This document shows positions 1 to 12,229 of a DNA stretch of 64,000 nt, in pieces. The position numbers and the translations under genes are program-made. Location: contig JASGHO010000001.1 in the NCBI GenBank assembly GCA_047602305.1, positions 1,364,001 through 1,428,000 of the forward strand, read 5' to 3'. Source of the DNA: Ancrocorticia sp047602305 (GTDB taxonomy: Bacteria > Actinomycetota > Actinomycetes > Actinomycetales > Actinomycetaceae). Position 1 is the first letter of the stretch. Each line of letters begins with the position of its first letter. The notes under the pieces are model-generated. The model saw only the letters and a list, made by a program, of their open reading frames with translations. It had not been told where the DNA came from and made no database searches.

Positions 1-296
1 TCGCCGAAGGACTCGGCGAAGGGTTTGATGACTTCGGCGCGCATGTTGTCCGCCCAGATGACGAGATCTGCATCCGCGTCGCGGGCGGGTGCACCGGTGG
101 CCTCGCCAGTTGCTTCAGCCGCGGGAGCTTCGCTGCCGTCGCCCTCGGACGGTGTGTCGCCGCCACCGCAGGCACTCAGTGCGAGTGCCGCTGCCGTGAG
201 TCCTGCGAGTACCGATAGTTTGCGGCCCCGGAAGTGATGTGCTCCCATGGTGTGCCCCGAATTAAGTGACGCCTTGGTGCGAATTGAACTACGCAT
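1..296 (-). CDS. Sugar ABC transporter substrate-binding lipoprotein (5' part, runs off the window)
   Basis: Reading leftward from position 296, the frame stays open to the window edge. The start at 296 has a strong GGAAGGAG ribosome site seven bases upstream; a later in-frame ATG at 248 lacks one. The product begins with a basic n-region, a hydrophobic stretch and the lipobox LSAC followed by GGG, so it is a lipoprotein exported and anchored to the outer face of the membrane. A low-complexity Ala/Glu/Pro linker leads into LVIWADNMRAEVIKPFAESF, the typical opening of a maltose/maltodextrin-binding protein (family 1 solute-binding protein). It is divergent from a LacI-type regulator, the usual arrangement for actinobacterial mal transport operons, so permease genes are expected just outside the window. 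The exact sugar is inferred. Confidence 0.85.
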   Translation of the reverse strand, partial: MRSSIRTKASLNSGHTMGAHHFRGRKLSVLAGLTAAALALSACGGGDTPSEGDGSEAPAAEATGEATGAPARDADADLVIWADNMRAEVIKPFAESFG

Positions 297-395
297 TCGC
301 GTCTCTCCTTCCTCATTGAATCAACCGCATCCCTACGCTGGTACTCGGTTGTTCTCGTCAGCATACGTAACCACAAGCAAGTTCTCAACCATTTT

Positions 396-409
396 CTGTA
401 AATTTACAG
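396..409. promoter_or_regulatory. Perfect palindrome CTGTAAATTTACAG in the divergent promoter region
   Basis: A perfect 14-bp inverted repeat sits between the divergently transcribed binding-protein gene and the LacI-type regulator, about 50 bases before the regulator start. Its symmetry and position fit an operator for the regulator or for another dimeric repressor. A nearby CAGCAAG (407-413) partly matches the CTGCAAG heptamer found before malQ. Operator function is inferred. Confidence 0.5.
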
Positions 410-448
410 CAAGATTTAATAAATGCCCTGCTGACGTCTCTGCACCCA

Positions 449-454
449 TATAAT
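449..454 (+). promoter_or_regulatory. -10 box TATAAT giving a leaderless transcript for the LacI-type regulator
   Basis: A consensus TATAAT ends exactly six bases before the ATG at 461, so transcription should begin at or next to the start codon. No Shine-Dalgarno sequence is present. This is the arrangement of leaderless mRNAs, common in actinobacteria. The -35 region is weak. Confidence 0.65.
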
Positions 455-460
455 TGGGCC

Positions 461-1486
461 ATGCCTCCCCGCAAAACAAAGCTGACGGACCTGGCCGAGG
501 CCACCGGCCTCTCCACGGCAACTATTTCGCGCGTCCTCAACGGGCGCGACGGCGTATCCGAGAAGGCTCGAGAAGCAGTCCTCTCCGCCCTCGACCAACT
601 TGGGTACGAACGCCCCATCAAACTGACGGACAAGAGCACCCAGCTCGTCGGACTCATCACCCCGGCGCTGGACAACCCCATCTACCCGCTCTTTGCCCAG
701 ATTCTCTCGACGGCGCTGGCCCGGCACGGACTGACCCCCATTCTGTGCCCGGTGGAATTCGGCGGCGTCACCGAGGACGAGTACGTGAACATGTTGCTCG
801 ACCACCAGGTCGCCGGCATCATCTTTATCGCGGGGCACCACGCCGATCAGTACTCGGACAAGTTGCGCTACCAGCGCCTCGTGCTCGCGAATATTCCGAT
901 CGTTCTGGTCAACGGCTACAGTTCGGATATCCAGGCCCGTTTTGTCTCCGACGACGTCGCCGTCGGCATCACTCTCGCCCTCGATCACCTCGCAATGTTC
1001 GGGCACTCAAAGATCGGCTTGGTCTCCGGCCCACCCCACCTCATTTCGATGCAGCGCCGAATTGAGGCCTTCACCGAGATCATGACCTCGCGAGGCCACA
1101 CCGCCCCGGAGGAGTACATCACCGACTCGCTCATGAGCGTCGAGGGCGGCCAAGAAGCCGCCGGCGTCCTTCTCGACAAGGGATGCACCGCATTGCTCTG
1201 CGCCTCGGACCACATGGCCCTCGGGGCGATCTGGGCCGCCAAGTCACGCAAGCTCTCCGTTCCCGACGACGTATCCATCGTGGGCTACGACGATTCCTCC
1301 ATGATCGGTTTCACCCACCCCGCCCTCACCACACTGCGGCAGTCGGTCTTCGCCATGGGCCACGCCATCGTCTCCATCCTGGACTCGGAGATTCGTGGCG
1401 ATCGCACCTCGCGCGGCGCCGAACTACTCTTCCGCCCCGAACTTGTGGTGCGCAACTCCAGCGGTCAGGTCGCGAAGAAACTCTAG
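461..1486 (+). CDS. LacI-family transcriptional regulator (probable maltose regulator)
   Basis: A 341-residue protein of normal length for the LacI/GalR family. The N-terminal helix-turn-helix is clear at about residues 6-27 (KLTDLAEATGLSTATISRVL) with the following hinge helix, and the rest is a periplasmic-binding-protein-like effector domain with the family motifs GLVSGPPH, FVSDDVAVG, CASDHMALGA and VGYDDSS. It lies between a divergent sugar-binding lipoprotein gene and malQ, so it most likely controls maltodextrin uptake and breakdown and is equivalent to MalR of other actinobacteria. The start at 461 is set by the -10 box six bases upstream. Effector and targets are inferred from context. 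Confidence 0.9.
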   Translation: MPPRKTKLTDLAEATGLSTATISRVLNGRDGVSEKAREAVLSALDQLGYERPIKLTDKSTQLVGLITPALDNPIYPLFAQILSTALARHGLTPILCPVEFGGVTEDEYVNMLLDHQVAGIIFIAGHHADQYSDKLRYQRLVLANIPIVLVNGYSSDIQARFVSDDVAVGITLALDHLAMFGHSKIGLVSGPPHLISMQRRIEAFTEIMTSRGHTAPEEYITDSLMSVEGGQEAAGVLLDKGCTALLCASDHMALGAIWAAKSRKLSVPDDVSIVGYDDSSMIGFTHPALTTLRQSVFAMGHAIVSILDSEIRGDRTSRGAELLFRPELVVRNSSGQVAKKL

Positions 1487-1562
1487 AAGAACACCCGCAA
1501 ATACGCCTCCAAACACGGGTTCACACAATTCCCACACGAACGGACACGTTCCCACACATATT

Positions 1563-1605
1563 CTTGCTGCAAGTTTTCATTACTTTTATGAATTTATTCT
1601 GCAAG
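1563..1605. promoter_or_regulatory. Candidate MalR boxes upstream of malQ
   Basis: The heptamer CTGCAAG occurs at 1567-1573 and again at 1599-1605, 32 bases apart (three helical turns); the first lies inside the inverted repeat CTTGC-T-GCAAG (1563-1573). From memory, the Streptomyces maltose regulator MalR recognises repeats of CTTGCAG, the reverse complement of this heptamer. The location before malQ and after a LacI-type regulator fits. Binding is inferred. Confidence 0.5.
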
Positions 1606-1673
1606 AGCGTGGATTATGTGGCAGGATGTGTCAGTGGATCAAAGGTGATCAACTGAACCGTTGAGGAGTGGCC

Positions 1674-3803
1674 ATGACAACCCCGCCGAACAGAGAACTC
1701 TTGTGCAGGCTTGCCGACGCCTTCGGTGTGGCATCGGAGTATTGGGCGTACAGCGGCCAACTCACCCCGGTACCCGACGAAACCCTCGTCAAGGTGCTTG
1801 CCTCCATGGGAGTTGACGCTGGCACGGAAGAGTCGGTCCAGCACGCCCTGCACGAGGTGGAGCTGAGCCCATGGCGCGAGGTCCTGCCACCGTGCACGGT
1901 TATCCGTGAACACACCTGGGCCAGCATCTCCGTGCATGTTCCGCACGGTTCGGGCGTAAGCGTCGAGGTGATACTGGAGGACGACGGCGTTCTCGCGCTC
2001 CAACAGATCGATGACCACACCCCGCCGCGCGATGTGGACGGTGTACTCACCGGGCGGGCCTCCTTCTCCATCCCGGCCACTCTGCCGCTTGGCTACCACA
2101 CCATCCGCGCTACGGTCACACAGACTCACGGCCCGGCCGAGCTGAGCGAGGGCTCCCTCATCATCGCACCCCAGCGTCTGCCCTCCCCGGCAGAAAAGGG
2201 GGCCCACGGCTGGGGCGCCATGGCCCAGCTCTACTCTGTGCGCTCCAAGGAGTCCTGGGGAATTGGGGACACCGCCGACCTCAAGGAGTTGTGCTCACTT
2301 TTCGGTGAACGTGGCGGAGACTTCGTTCTCATCAACCCACTGCATGCAGCCGAGCCTTCCGGGCACCTGACGCCGTCGCCCTATCTTCCGGTGACGCGCC
2401 GCTTCTTCAACCCCCTCTACATCCGGCCCGAGGACATCCCAGAATTTGATGAACTCGCCACCGACCAGCGCGAACGCGTTCTGCGCCTGGGACAGGAGAC
2501 CAAGGCCGCGTCGCTTCGTGATGAAGACATTGACCGCGACGCCTCCTGGGCTGCCAAACAGGAGGCTCTCAACATCATCTTCCGTTCCGGACTCTCACCT
2601 GCGCGTCAGCGCGAGTTCGCGCGCTTCCGCGCGGCGGAAGGCCAAGGCCTGGAAGACTTCGCCTTCTGGTGTGGCATTCGCGAGAAGTACGGCGAGGTGT
2701 TCCCCGCCGAACTCAGTGGCCCCACCACCCCCGCAGCCACGGCCGAACGGGAAGCGCTGGCAGAGCGTATTGACTTCTTCGCGTGGTTGCAGTGGATCAT
2801 CGACGGCCAGTTGGCCGCAGCTCAACGCAGCGCGCTCGAAGCGGGCATGCCGCTCGGCATCTTCCACGATCTGGCCGTGGGTATCCATCCGGGTGGAGTG
2901 GATACCTGGTCGATACCCCAGGCCTTCGCCGCAGGTGTCACCGTGGGCGCTCCCCCGGATATGTACAACCAGCGCGGCCAAGACTGGTCGCAACCGCCGT
3001 GGCGCCCGGATTCGATGCGCCGCATGAGCTACGCGCCGCTGCGCGACATGGCCCGCACCGTGCTGCGCCACGCCGGCGCACTACGCGTGGACCACGTCAT
3101 GGGATTCTTCCGCCTCTGGTGGATTCCCGCTGGCTCCTCACCCGACCAGGGCGCCTATGTCTACTTCGATCACGAAGCCATGATCGGCGTCCTGATGCTG
3201 GAAGCCTACCGGGCGGGCGCCGTCGTCGTCGGTGAAGATCTCGGGAATGTGGAACCGTGGGTGGCCGACTACCTGAACGAACGCGGAATTCTGGGCACCT
3301 CGGTACTGTGGTTCGAAACGGACTGGGAGGGCCAATTCAAGCGCCCGGACCAGTTCCGCCGCAAGTCGCTGGTCACCGTGGACACGCACGATCTGCCGCC
3401 GCTCGCCAGCTACCTGGCCGGCGAACACGTGGACCTGCGCAACAGCCTCGGAATGCTCGCCGAACCGGTGGAGAAGATGCGCGAGGCCGCCGCGGACGAA
3501 TGCCATCGTATGGTCAATCGGCTACGCGAGTACGGGCTCGTCGGTGAGGATCCCAGCGAGCAGGAGATCATCGAAGCGATGCACTGCTACATTGCCGAGA
3601 CGCCCGCAGAAATGCTGGCCATCGCGCTGGTGGACGCGGTGGGTGACCGCCGCCCCCAGAACATGCCCGGAACAAACAACGAGTATGCCAACTGGCGCGT
3701 GCCCCTCACCGACGGCGACGGAAATCTGGTACTGGTTGAGGATCTCGCCGATCATCCCCGGCTTGTCTCACTCATTGACAAGTTCACCGCGGCGCTCCGG
3801 TAG
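1674..3803 (+). CDS. malQ: 4-alpha-glucanotransferase (amylomaltase), copy 1
   Basis: A GH77 enzyme that transfers glucan segments between maltodextrins in the cytoplasm and releases glucose during maltose use. It has about 709 residues with the long N-terminal extension (about 160 residues) seen in bacterial MalQ. The catalytic residues are visible: nucleophile Asp473 in ALRVDHVMGFF, acid/base Glu521 in VVGEDLGNV, and Asp573 in VDTHDLPPLA. ATG at 1674 is preferred over the upstream GTG at 1668 because the GAGGAG ribosome site (1663-1668) is correctly spaced from it and because the paralogue starts with the matching MTNPPSRELL. It follows the LacI-type regulator and is preceded by candidate MalR boxes. 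A very similar inverted copy lies at 4914-7055. Confidence 0.95.
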   Translation: MTTPPNRELLCRLADAFGVASEYWAYSGQLTPVPDETLVKVLASMGVDAGTEESVQHALHEVELSPWREVLPPCTVIREHTWASISVHVPHGSGVSVEVILEDDGVLALQQIDDHTPPRDVDGVLTGRASFSIPATLPLGYHTIRATVTQTHGPAELSEGSLIIAPQRLPSPAEKGAHGWGAMAQLYSVRSKESWGIGDTADLKELCSLFGERGGDFVLINPLHAAEPSGHLTPSPYLPVTRRFFNPLYIRPEDIPEFDELATDQRERVLRLGQETKAASLRDEDIDRDASWAAKQEALNIIFRSGLSPARQREFARFRAAEGQGLEDFAFWCGIREKYGEVFPAELSGPTTPAATAEREALAERIDFFAWLQWIIDGQLAAAQRSALEAGMPLGIFHDLAVGIHPGGVDTWSIPQAFAAGVTVGAPPDMYNQRGQDWSQPPWRPDSMRRMSYAPLRDMARTVLRHAGALRVDHVMGFFRLWWIPAGSSPDQGAYVYFDHEAMIGVLMLEAYRAGAVVVGEDLGNVEPWVADYLNERGILGTSVLWFETDWEGQFKRPDQFRRKSLVTVDTHDLPPLASYLAGEHVDLRNSLGMLAEPVEKMREAAADECHRMVNRLREYGLVGEDPSEQEIIEAMHCYIAETPAEMLAIALVDAVGDRRPQNMPGTNNEYANWRVPLTDGDGNLVLVEDLADHPRLVSLIDKFTAALR

Positions 3804-3881
3804 CAGGTGACCGGGTCCGGAACAGGACTCGTTTCGACTAGCACGCGACTTGGGCCGGGACATGACTCGTTTCAGTCCTGC

Positions 3882-3970
3882 CACAACTGGGCACCCCAGC
3901 TCAATCACAACTGGGCACCCCAGCGTTCCGTATGCCGTAAACGGCACGGAGAACGCTGGGGTGCCCAGTT
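3882..3970. terminator. Bidirectional terminator-like hairpin with repeated arm
   Basis: Between two convergent genes (malQ and the PTS EIIA gene) there is a perfect 20-bp inverted repeat: left arm 3909-3928, right arm 3951-3970. Its loop holds a second palindrome, TGCCGT-AA-ACGGCA (3933-3946). The left arm is also repeated directly: CACAACTGGGCACCCCAGC occurs at 3882-3900 and 3907-3925, a 25-base period. There is no clear T-run, so a role in termination on both strands is inferred from position and structure. Confidence 0.65.
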
Positions 3971-3982
3971 ACGAGAACTCCC

Positions 3983-4438
3983 TCAGTAGTCCACTTCGAG
4001 GAATGGTTTTCCTGCCTCCACCCGCGCAGCCTGCGGGATGACCACAATGTCCTCGGCTTCGGCGCCGATAACAACCACGGGTGTACACAGGTGGTACCCG
4101 GCCGCCGCAGCAACGGAGGTGTTCCACAGGCTGATCGGCTGGCCCCGCTTCACGTACTGGCCCTCTTTCACCAGAACGTCAAAGCCTTCACCCTCAAGTT
4201 CGTAGGTATCCAATCCGAGATGGATGAGTACACCCAGACCCCCGACGGCCTCAATGACGAAACCATGCGGCCTGGCCTTGCGGACACGGCCCGCACACGG
4301 GGAAATAACTGTGAGGCCGCCCTGGAACGGCTCGATAGCCGCACCGGGTCCCATCATCGATGTCGCAAAAACCGGGTCCGGGACATCACGCATGGCGATG
4401 ATATCGCCCGACACGGGTGCTGTAATCACGAAAGTCAT
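3983..4438 (-). CDS. PTS glucose-family EIIA protein (stand-alone)
   Basis: A 151-residue single-domain protein of the glucose/sucrose PTS EIIA family (Crr-like), which accepts phosphate from HPr and passes it to EIIB. The two active-site histidines are present: His58 in ARPHGFVIE and the phosphorylated His73 in VLIHLGLDT. Length matches free-standing EIIA proteins. A GGAG ribosome site precedes the ATG. It follows a separate EIIB gene by 47 bases in the same direction, so the two are probably co-transcribed. No EIIC membrane component is present in this window, so the partner permease must be elsewhere or the pair is regulatory. Confidence 0.9.
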   Translation of the reverse strand: MTFVITAPVSGDIIAMRDVPDPVFATSMMGPGAAIEPFQGGLTVISPCAGRVRKARPHGFVIEAVGGLGVLIHLGLDTYELEGEGFDVLVKEGQYVKRGQPISLWNTSVAAAAGYHLCTPVVVIGAEAEDIVVIPQAARVEAGKPFLEVDY

Positions 4439-4485
4439 ATATTCATCTCCATTGCACGATCACTGGCACGTGCGTCTGGACGGTG

Positions 4486-4722
4486 TCAGTCCATCAAAGG
4501 CTTCAGTGCGGCACACAACTCATCCGCAACCGGACCGACAACGACCTGGACAACATGCCCTTGCAGAACAACCCCGAAGGCACCGGCCACTCGCAGACCG
4601 TTCTCGTCAACCTGACTCGGGTCCTGCACTTCCACGCGCACTCGCGTGATGCAGTCCTCGATATCGTTGACATTCTTGGCGCCGCCCAGTGCCGTCAGAA
4701 TATCTTGCGCATTGATGCTCAT
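4486..4722 (-). CDS. PTS glucose-family EIIB protein (stand-alone)
   Basis: A 78-residue single EIIB domain. The phosphorylated cysteine is Cys24 in DIEDCITRVRV, the hallmark of glucose/N-acetylglucosamine-type EIIB. Two adjacent ATG codons exist (4725 and 4722); 4722 has the better spacing (six bases) from GGAG. EIIB normally is fused to EIIC in PtsG- or NagE-like permeases; here it is free and encoded next to a free EIIA, with no EIIC nearby. The 191-base region upstream, between it and malQ copy 2, must hold the promoter, but no convincing -35/-10 pair was picked. Confidence 0.85.
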   Translation of the reverse strand: MSINAQDILTALGGAKNVNDIEDCITRVRVEVQDPSQVDENGLRVAGAFGVVLQGHVVQVVVGPVADELCAALKPLMD

Positions 4723-4913
4723 CATGTGCTCCAGTCTCGGTAGCGGTGAGGAACCCTCATTGGTACAGATATGTGTCAGCCTACCTGCGTTTGGCCAATA
4801 TCTCGCCCCTCATAGCCAGATTGATTCCAGAATGTTCAGTCAATACTCAGATATCGCCAAGATTAACTAAAAAGTCAGGACAATAGGCCCGGGTTGCTGA
4901 TGAGAGGCTCGGA

Positions 4914-7055
4914 TTACTGACGAGTTTCCCGCAGCACCTTGGTGAACTTCTCCAGGAGGGAAAGCAGACGCGGATGGCCAGCAAGATCCTCAATGAGCAC
5001 GAGATCTCCCGAAGCGTCCGTCAGTGGCACGCGCCAGTTGACATACTCGGTGTCGGTTCCCGGCATGTTCTGCGGCTTGCGGTCACCCACCGCGTCCACC
5101 AACGCGATCGCCAGCATTTCAGCGGGCGTCTCGGCAATGTAGCAGTGCATGGCTTCAATGATTTCTTGCTCGCTCGGATCGTCACCGATGAGCCCATACT
5201 CGCGCAGGCGGTCGGTCATGAGACGGCGCTCTTCAACCGCTTCGGCCCGCACCTGCTCGATGGGCTCGGTGAGCATGCCGAGGCTGTCGCGCAGGTCCAC
5301 ATGTTCGCCGGCCAGGTAGCTGGCGAGCGGCGGCAGGTCGTGTGTATCCACAGTGACCAGCGACTTGCGGCGGAAGTGCTCGGGCCGCTTGAACTGGCCA
5401 CCCTCGCCCTGCTCGAACCACAGCACCGAGGTTCCGAGGATTCCGCGCTCGTTGAGATAGTCGCGCACCCACGGCTCCACGTTGCCCAGATCTTCACCGA
5501 CGACGACGGCGCCCACCCGCTGCGCCTCCAGCATCAGAACGCCGAGCATCGCCTCGTGGTCAAAGCGCACGTAAGCGCCCTCCGAGGGGGCGGCCCCCTC
5601 CGGGATCCACCACAGACGGAAGAGGCCCATGACGTGATCGACGCGCAGAGCGCCGGCGTGGCGCAGCACGGTGCGGGCCATGTCACGCAGCGGCGCGTAG
5701 CTCATGCGGCGCATCGAATCCGGGCGCCACGGCGGCTGCGACCAGTTCTGGCCGCGCTGGTTGTACATATCCGGAGGCGCACCCACCGTGACGCCAGCGG
5801 CGAAGGCCTCCGGGATGGACCAGGTATCGGCGCCATTGGAGTGCACTCCCACGGCCAGATCGTGGAAGATGCCAAGCGGCATGCCCGCCTCGACTGCGCT
5901 GCGCTGGGCGCCGGCAAGCTGACGGTCAACGATCCACTGCATCCACGCGTAGAAGTCGATACGATCCGCGAGCGCCTCGCGTTCGGCGGCGGCCTCGGGC
6001 GTGGTGGGGCTCTTCAGCTCGTCCGGGAACTCGCATCCGTACTTCTCACGCAGCGCACACCAGAACGCGAAATCTTCCAGGCCTTGGCCCTCGCTCTCGC
6101 GGAACTGCTCGAATGCTCGCTGACGAGCTGGCGAGCGCTCCTCGTTGAAGAGAATTTCCAGCGCCTTGTGCTTGGCTTCCCAGGCGGCGTCGCGATCAAT
6201 TTCTTCGTTGCGCAGTGACGCCGCCTTGGCGCCCTGGCCCGCCTGAAGCACCAGATCTCGCTCGGCGGCATCCATGTAGCCGATCTCGCGAATATCCTCG
6301 GGGCGGATGTAGATGGGGTTGAAGAAGCGGCGCGTCACGGGAAGATAGGGCGACGGCGTCATGTGGCCGACAGGTTCAGCCGCGTGCAGCGGGTTGATGA
6401 GAACGAAGTCTCCGCCCAGTTCACCGAAGAGCGAGCACAGTTCCTTGAGATCGGCGGTATCGCCAATCCCCCACGATTCCTTCGAGCGCACGGAGTAGAG
6501 CTGGACCATCGAGCCCCAGCCACGCGCACCCTTCTCGGCCGGTGAGGGAAGGCGCTGCGGAGCCACGATGAGGGAGCCCTCGTTCGTGCGCGGCTCATGT
6601 CCGTCCACAAAAACGGTGGCGCGCACCGTGTGATAGCCCAGCGGAAGGCTGTCCGGGATCGAGAAGGAGGCCTGCCCGGTGAGCACGCCATCCACATCGC
6701 GTGGCGCAGCGAAATCGTCAATCTGCGCGAGCGCGACGACGCCGTCGTCCTCCAATTCCACCTCGACGCTTACGCCCGAACCGTGCGGAACATGGACGGA
6801 GATCTGTGCGTACGCATTCTCGCGGATCACCGTGCAGGGAGGAAGTACTTCGCGCCACGGGCGCAAATCGACGTCGCGGAGAGCCTCGTGAGCTGCCGTT
6901 TCAGTGCTGGCATCAGCCCCCATGGCAGCAAGTACCTTGATCAGGGTGGAGTCGGGAACCGCGGTGAGTTGGCCGCTGTACGCCCAATACTCCGAGGCCA
7001 CACCGAAGGCGTCGGCGAGCCTACACAAGAGTTCCCTGCTCGGCGGGTTTGTCAT
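4914..7055 (-). CDS. malQ: 4-alpha-glucanotransferase (amylomaltase), copy 2
   Basis: A second GH77 amylomaltase, 713 residues, nearly co-linear with the copy at 1674-3803 along its whole length and inverted relative to it. The catalytic segments are the same (ALRVDHVMGLFR, VVGEDLGNV, VDTHDLPPLA). Long blocks between the two genes, such as the segment around GAPPDMYNQRGQ to RHAGALRVDHVMG, are almost identical in protein and very similar in DNA, while other parts such as EFDELATDQRERV versus EIGYMDAAERDLV differ. This suggests duplication with later divergence or gene conversion. The start is preceded by GAGGAGATGCA. It is divergent from tesB and upstream of the PTS genes, with a 191-base gap to the latter. 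Confidence 0.95.
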   Translation of the reverse strand: MTNPPSRELLCRLADAFGVASEYWAYSGQLTAVPDSTLIKVLAAMGADASTETAAHEALRDVDLRPWREVLPPCTVIRENAYAQISVHVPHGSGVSVEVELEDDGVVALAQIDDFAAPRDVDGVLTGQASFSIPDSLPLGYHTVRATVFVDGHEPRTNEGSLIVAPQRLPSPAEKGARGWGSMVQLYSVRSKESWGIGDTADLKELCSLFGELGGDFVLINPLHAAEPVGHMTPSPYLPVTRRFFNPIYIRPEDIREIGYMDAAERDLVLQAGQGAKAASLRNEEIDRDAAWEAKHKALEILFNEERSPARQRAFEQFRESEGQGLEDFAFWCALREKYGCEFPDELKSPTTPEAAAEREALADRIDFYAWMQWIVDRQLAGAQRSAVEAGMPLGIFHDLAVGVHSNGADTWSIPEAFAAGVTVGAPPDMYNQRGQNWSQPPWRPDSMRRMSYAPLRDMARTVLRHAGALRVDHVMGLFRLWWIPEGAAPSEGAYVRFDHEAMLGVLMLEAQRVGAVVVGEDLGNVEPWVRDYLNERGILGTSVLWFEQGEGGQFKRPEHFRRKSLVTVDTHDLPPLASYLAGEHVDLRDSLGMLTEPIEQVRAEAVEERRLMTDRLREYGLIGDDPSEQEIIEAMHCYIAETPAEMLAIALVDAVGDRKPQNMPGTDTEYVNWRVPLTDASGDLVLIEDLAGHPRLLSLLEKFTKVLRETRQ

Positions 7056-7303
7056 TGCATCTCCTCAAATGGCTCGGGTGATCGTCCTCGATCTTCTGTT
7101 TTCATCTTGCCAGATGAGCGGATCATTCACAGAATCAGTCCAACCGGTTGTGGCGCATCGCTGTGGCAGATAGGACACACTTTCCTACCGACGTCGTCGC
7201 CCTCTTATCCACGGCCACGCAGATCTGGGTAGCATGGCAGGGGTGCCCCGTCGGACCAATCGGCTCAGTTGGGTGCGCCTCTAGAACGGATGAAGGAACT
7301 GGG

Positions 7304-8221
7304 ATGACGAGTCGGATTGAGCTACCTGCATGCACGCATGAGCCGTTGGCCGGCCTCCTCAATACGCTGCGGCTGAAACGAACAGGCCAGAATCGTTACC
7401 GGGGAAGGAATCTTCCGCAGTTGACGGGGCGCGTCTACGGTGGTCAGATCCTTGCCCAAGCCACTATCGCCGCCGCTGATACCGTCAACCGCGGTACCGA
7501 TCCCGACGAACGCCTGGCTCACTCCATCACCGCGGCGTTCCTTCGCCCCGGCAAGGTTGATGTTCCCACCGAGTTCGAGGTGGTTGAGCTGAACGACGCG
7601 CGTTCGTTCTCCACCCGCAGCGTTCGGGCGATACAGAACGGCACCATCATTTTTACGGCTCGTGTCTCGTTCCAGCTCTATCAGCCCGGTCCCTCCTTCG
7701 GCACCCCCATTCCAGACGCGCCAGCTCCGGAGACTCTCAAATCCTCGGTCGATTTCTTCGCGCGGGTGGACAACGTGTGGGGGCGTCTCATGTCCACCAC
7801 CAACGCGGTGGACATGCGTCACGTGGAGGGTCACCTCTACACCGGGCCCGCCGAGGTGGCGAGTAATCACAGCCAGATTTGGTTCCGCTCGCGCAGTCCC
7901 ATGCCGCAAGGCTCCTCGAAGCTCTTGCAGCGCGCGATGCTCGGTTATGCCGCCGACCAATTCATGCTGGAGCCGGTCATGCGCCGCACGGGCGTCTACT
8001 GGACCAACCCCAACGCATCGATCGCCACCCTCGACCATTCCATCTGGTGGCACCGCAACTTTGACATCTCCGACTGGATCCTCGCAGACCTGGAGAGCCC
8101 CTCGGCGCAGAACGGCCGCGGCCTGTCCATCGCCAAGTTCTTCCAAAACGGCAAACACATTGCCACGATGTCCCAGGAGGGCATGGTGCGCCTGCGTTCG
8201 GTCACCAAGCACACAGAGTGA
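7304..8221 (+). CDS. tesB: Acyl-CoA thioesterase II (TesB family)
   Basis: About 305 residues, a normal size for the double hot-dog thioesterase TesB that hydrolyses acyl-CoA to free fatty acid and CoA. Family segments are visible: RVYGGQILAQATIAA in the N-terminal half and LDHSIWWHR with the catalytic-type DHS motif in the C-terminal half, followed by RGLSIAKFFQNGKHIATMSQEGMVR. The frame is open further upstream to 7148, but ATG 7304 is chosen because it has an AAGGAA ribosome site seven bases before it and matches the family's usual N-terminus. It is divergent from malQ copy 2 and seems to be a single-gene unit. Its physiological acyl substrate cannot be told. Confidence 0.9.
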   Translation: MTSRIELPACTHEPLAGLLNTLRLKRTGQNRYRGRNLPQLTGRVYGGQILAQATIAAADTVNRGTDPDERLAHSITAAFLRPGKVDVPTEFEVVELNDARSFSTRSVRAIQNGTIIFTARVSFQLYQPGPSFGTPIPDAPAPETLKSSVDFFARVDNVWGRLMSTTNAVDMRHVEGHLYTGPAEVASNHSQIWFRSRSPMPQGSSKLLQRAMLGYAADQFMLEPVMRRTGVYWTNPNASIATLDHSIWWHRNFDISDWILADLESPSAQNGRGLSIAKFFQNGKHIATMSQEGMVRLRSVTKHTE

Positions 8222-8266
8222 CGACGACGTCCTATCACACGTCCAAGAAGCGCCCACTGGCCAGGA

Positions 8267-8280
8267 CAAACGTACGTTTG
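8267..8280. promoter_or_regulatory. Perfect palindrome CAAACGTACGTTTG
   Basis: A perfect 14-bp palindrome in the 267-base gap between tesB and the secreted protease gene, about 210 bases before the protease start. It has the size and symmetry of an operator for a dimeric regulator. No regulator can be assigned to it. Confidence 0.35.
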
Positions 8281-8488
8281 CGGCGTGATACAACAGAAAG
8301 GCGACGTCGTCACCCCACAGCTGGAATCAACACCCCGGTAGCGCTCCCAATAATCTCGCGTGAGAACTATCCCTCCGGAATTCCCATTCCCTCACGCTAA
8401 AGTGAAACCTAGCACAATCAATGTTCAGATTGTGCGAATTCACGCGCAACAGTTCGCCCTCGCGGACGATAATTCTAGGACATTCACC

Positions 8489-12121
<3,633 letters not shown>

Positions 12122-12139
12122 AGACTGCCACAACGTGAA

Positions 12140-12171
12140 GGGGGCCAGCAGATCGACATCTGCTGGCCCCC
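12140..12171. terminator. Bidirectional intrinsic terminator hairpin
   Basis: A perfect 14-bp stem, GGGGGCCAGCAGAT (12140-12153) and its complement (12158-12171), with a CGAC tetraloop, lies just after the protease gene and between it and the convergent ettA gene. Flanking CGTGAAG/CTTCACG extend the pairing. It can terminate transcription from both sides, though the T-run is poor. Confidence 0.8.
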
Positions 12172-12186
12172 GCCTTCACGCTTAGT

Positions 12187-12229
12187 TAGAGGTCACGCCA
12201 ATAGCTCATGGCCTACTGGCGCAATCTTA
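12187..12229. repeat. Dispersed palindromic repeat, copy a (overlaps ettA stop)
   Basis: An imperfect palindrome with left arm GAGGTCACGCCAATAG and right arm GGCCTACTGGCGCAATCTTA. It belongs to the repeat family also seen at 22107, 22776/22910, 24598, 43841, 60330 and 60445. The right edge supplies the TAA stop codon of the minus-strand ettA gene (12227-12229). Confidence 0.7.

Noticed and set aside
4974..6218. 414-codon open frame opposite malQ copy 2
   Set aside because: Antisense shadow; no recognisable domain, and malQ is certain on the other strand.
8360..8488. N-terminal extension of the subtilase in the open frame
   Set aside because: It would put 43 residues before a perfect signal peptide; ATG 8489 with AGGA is the better start.
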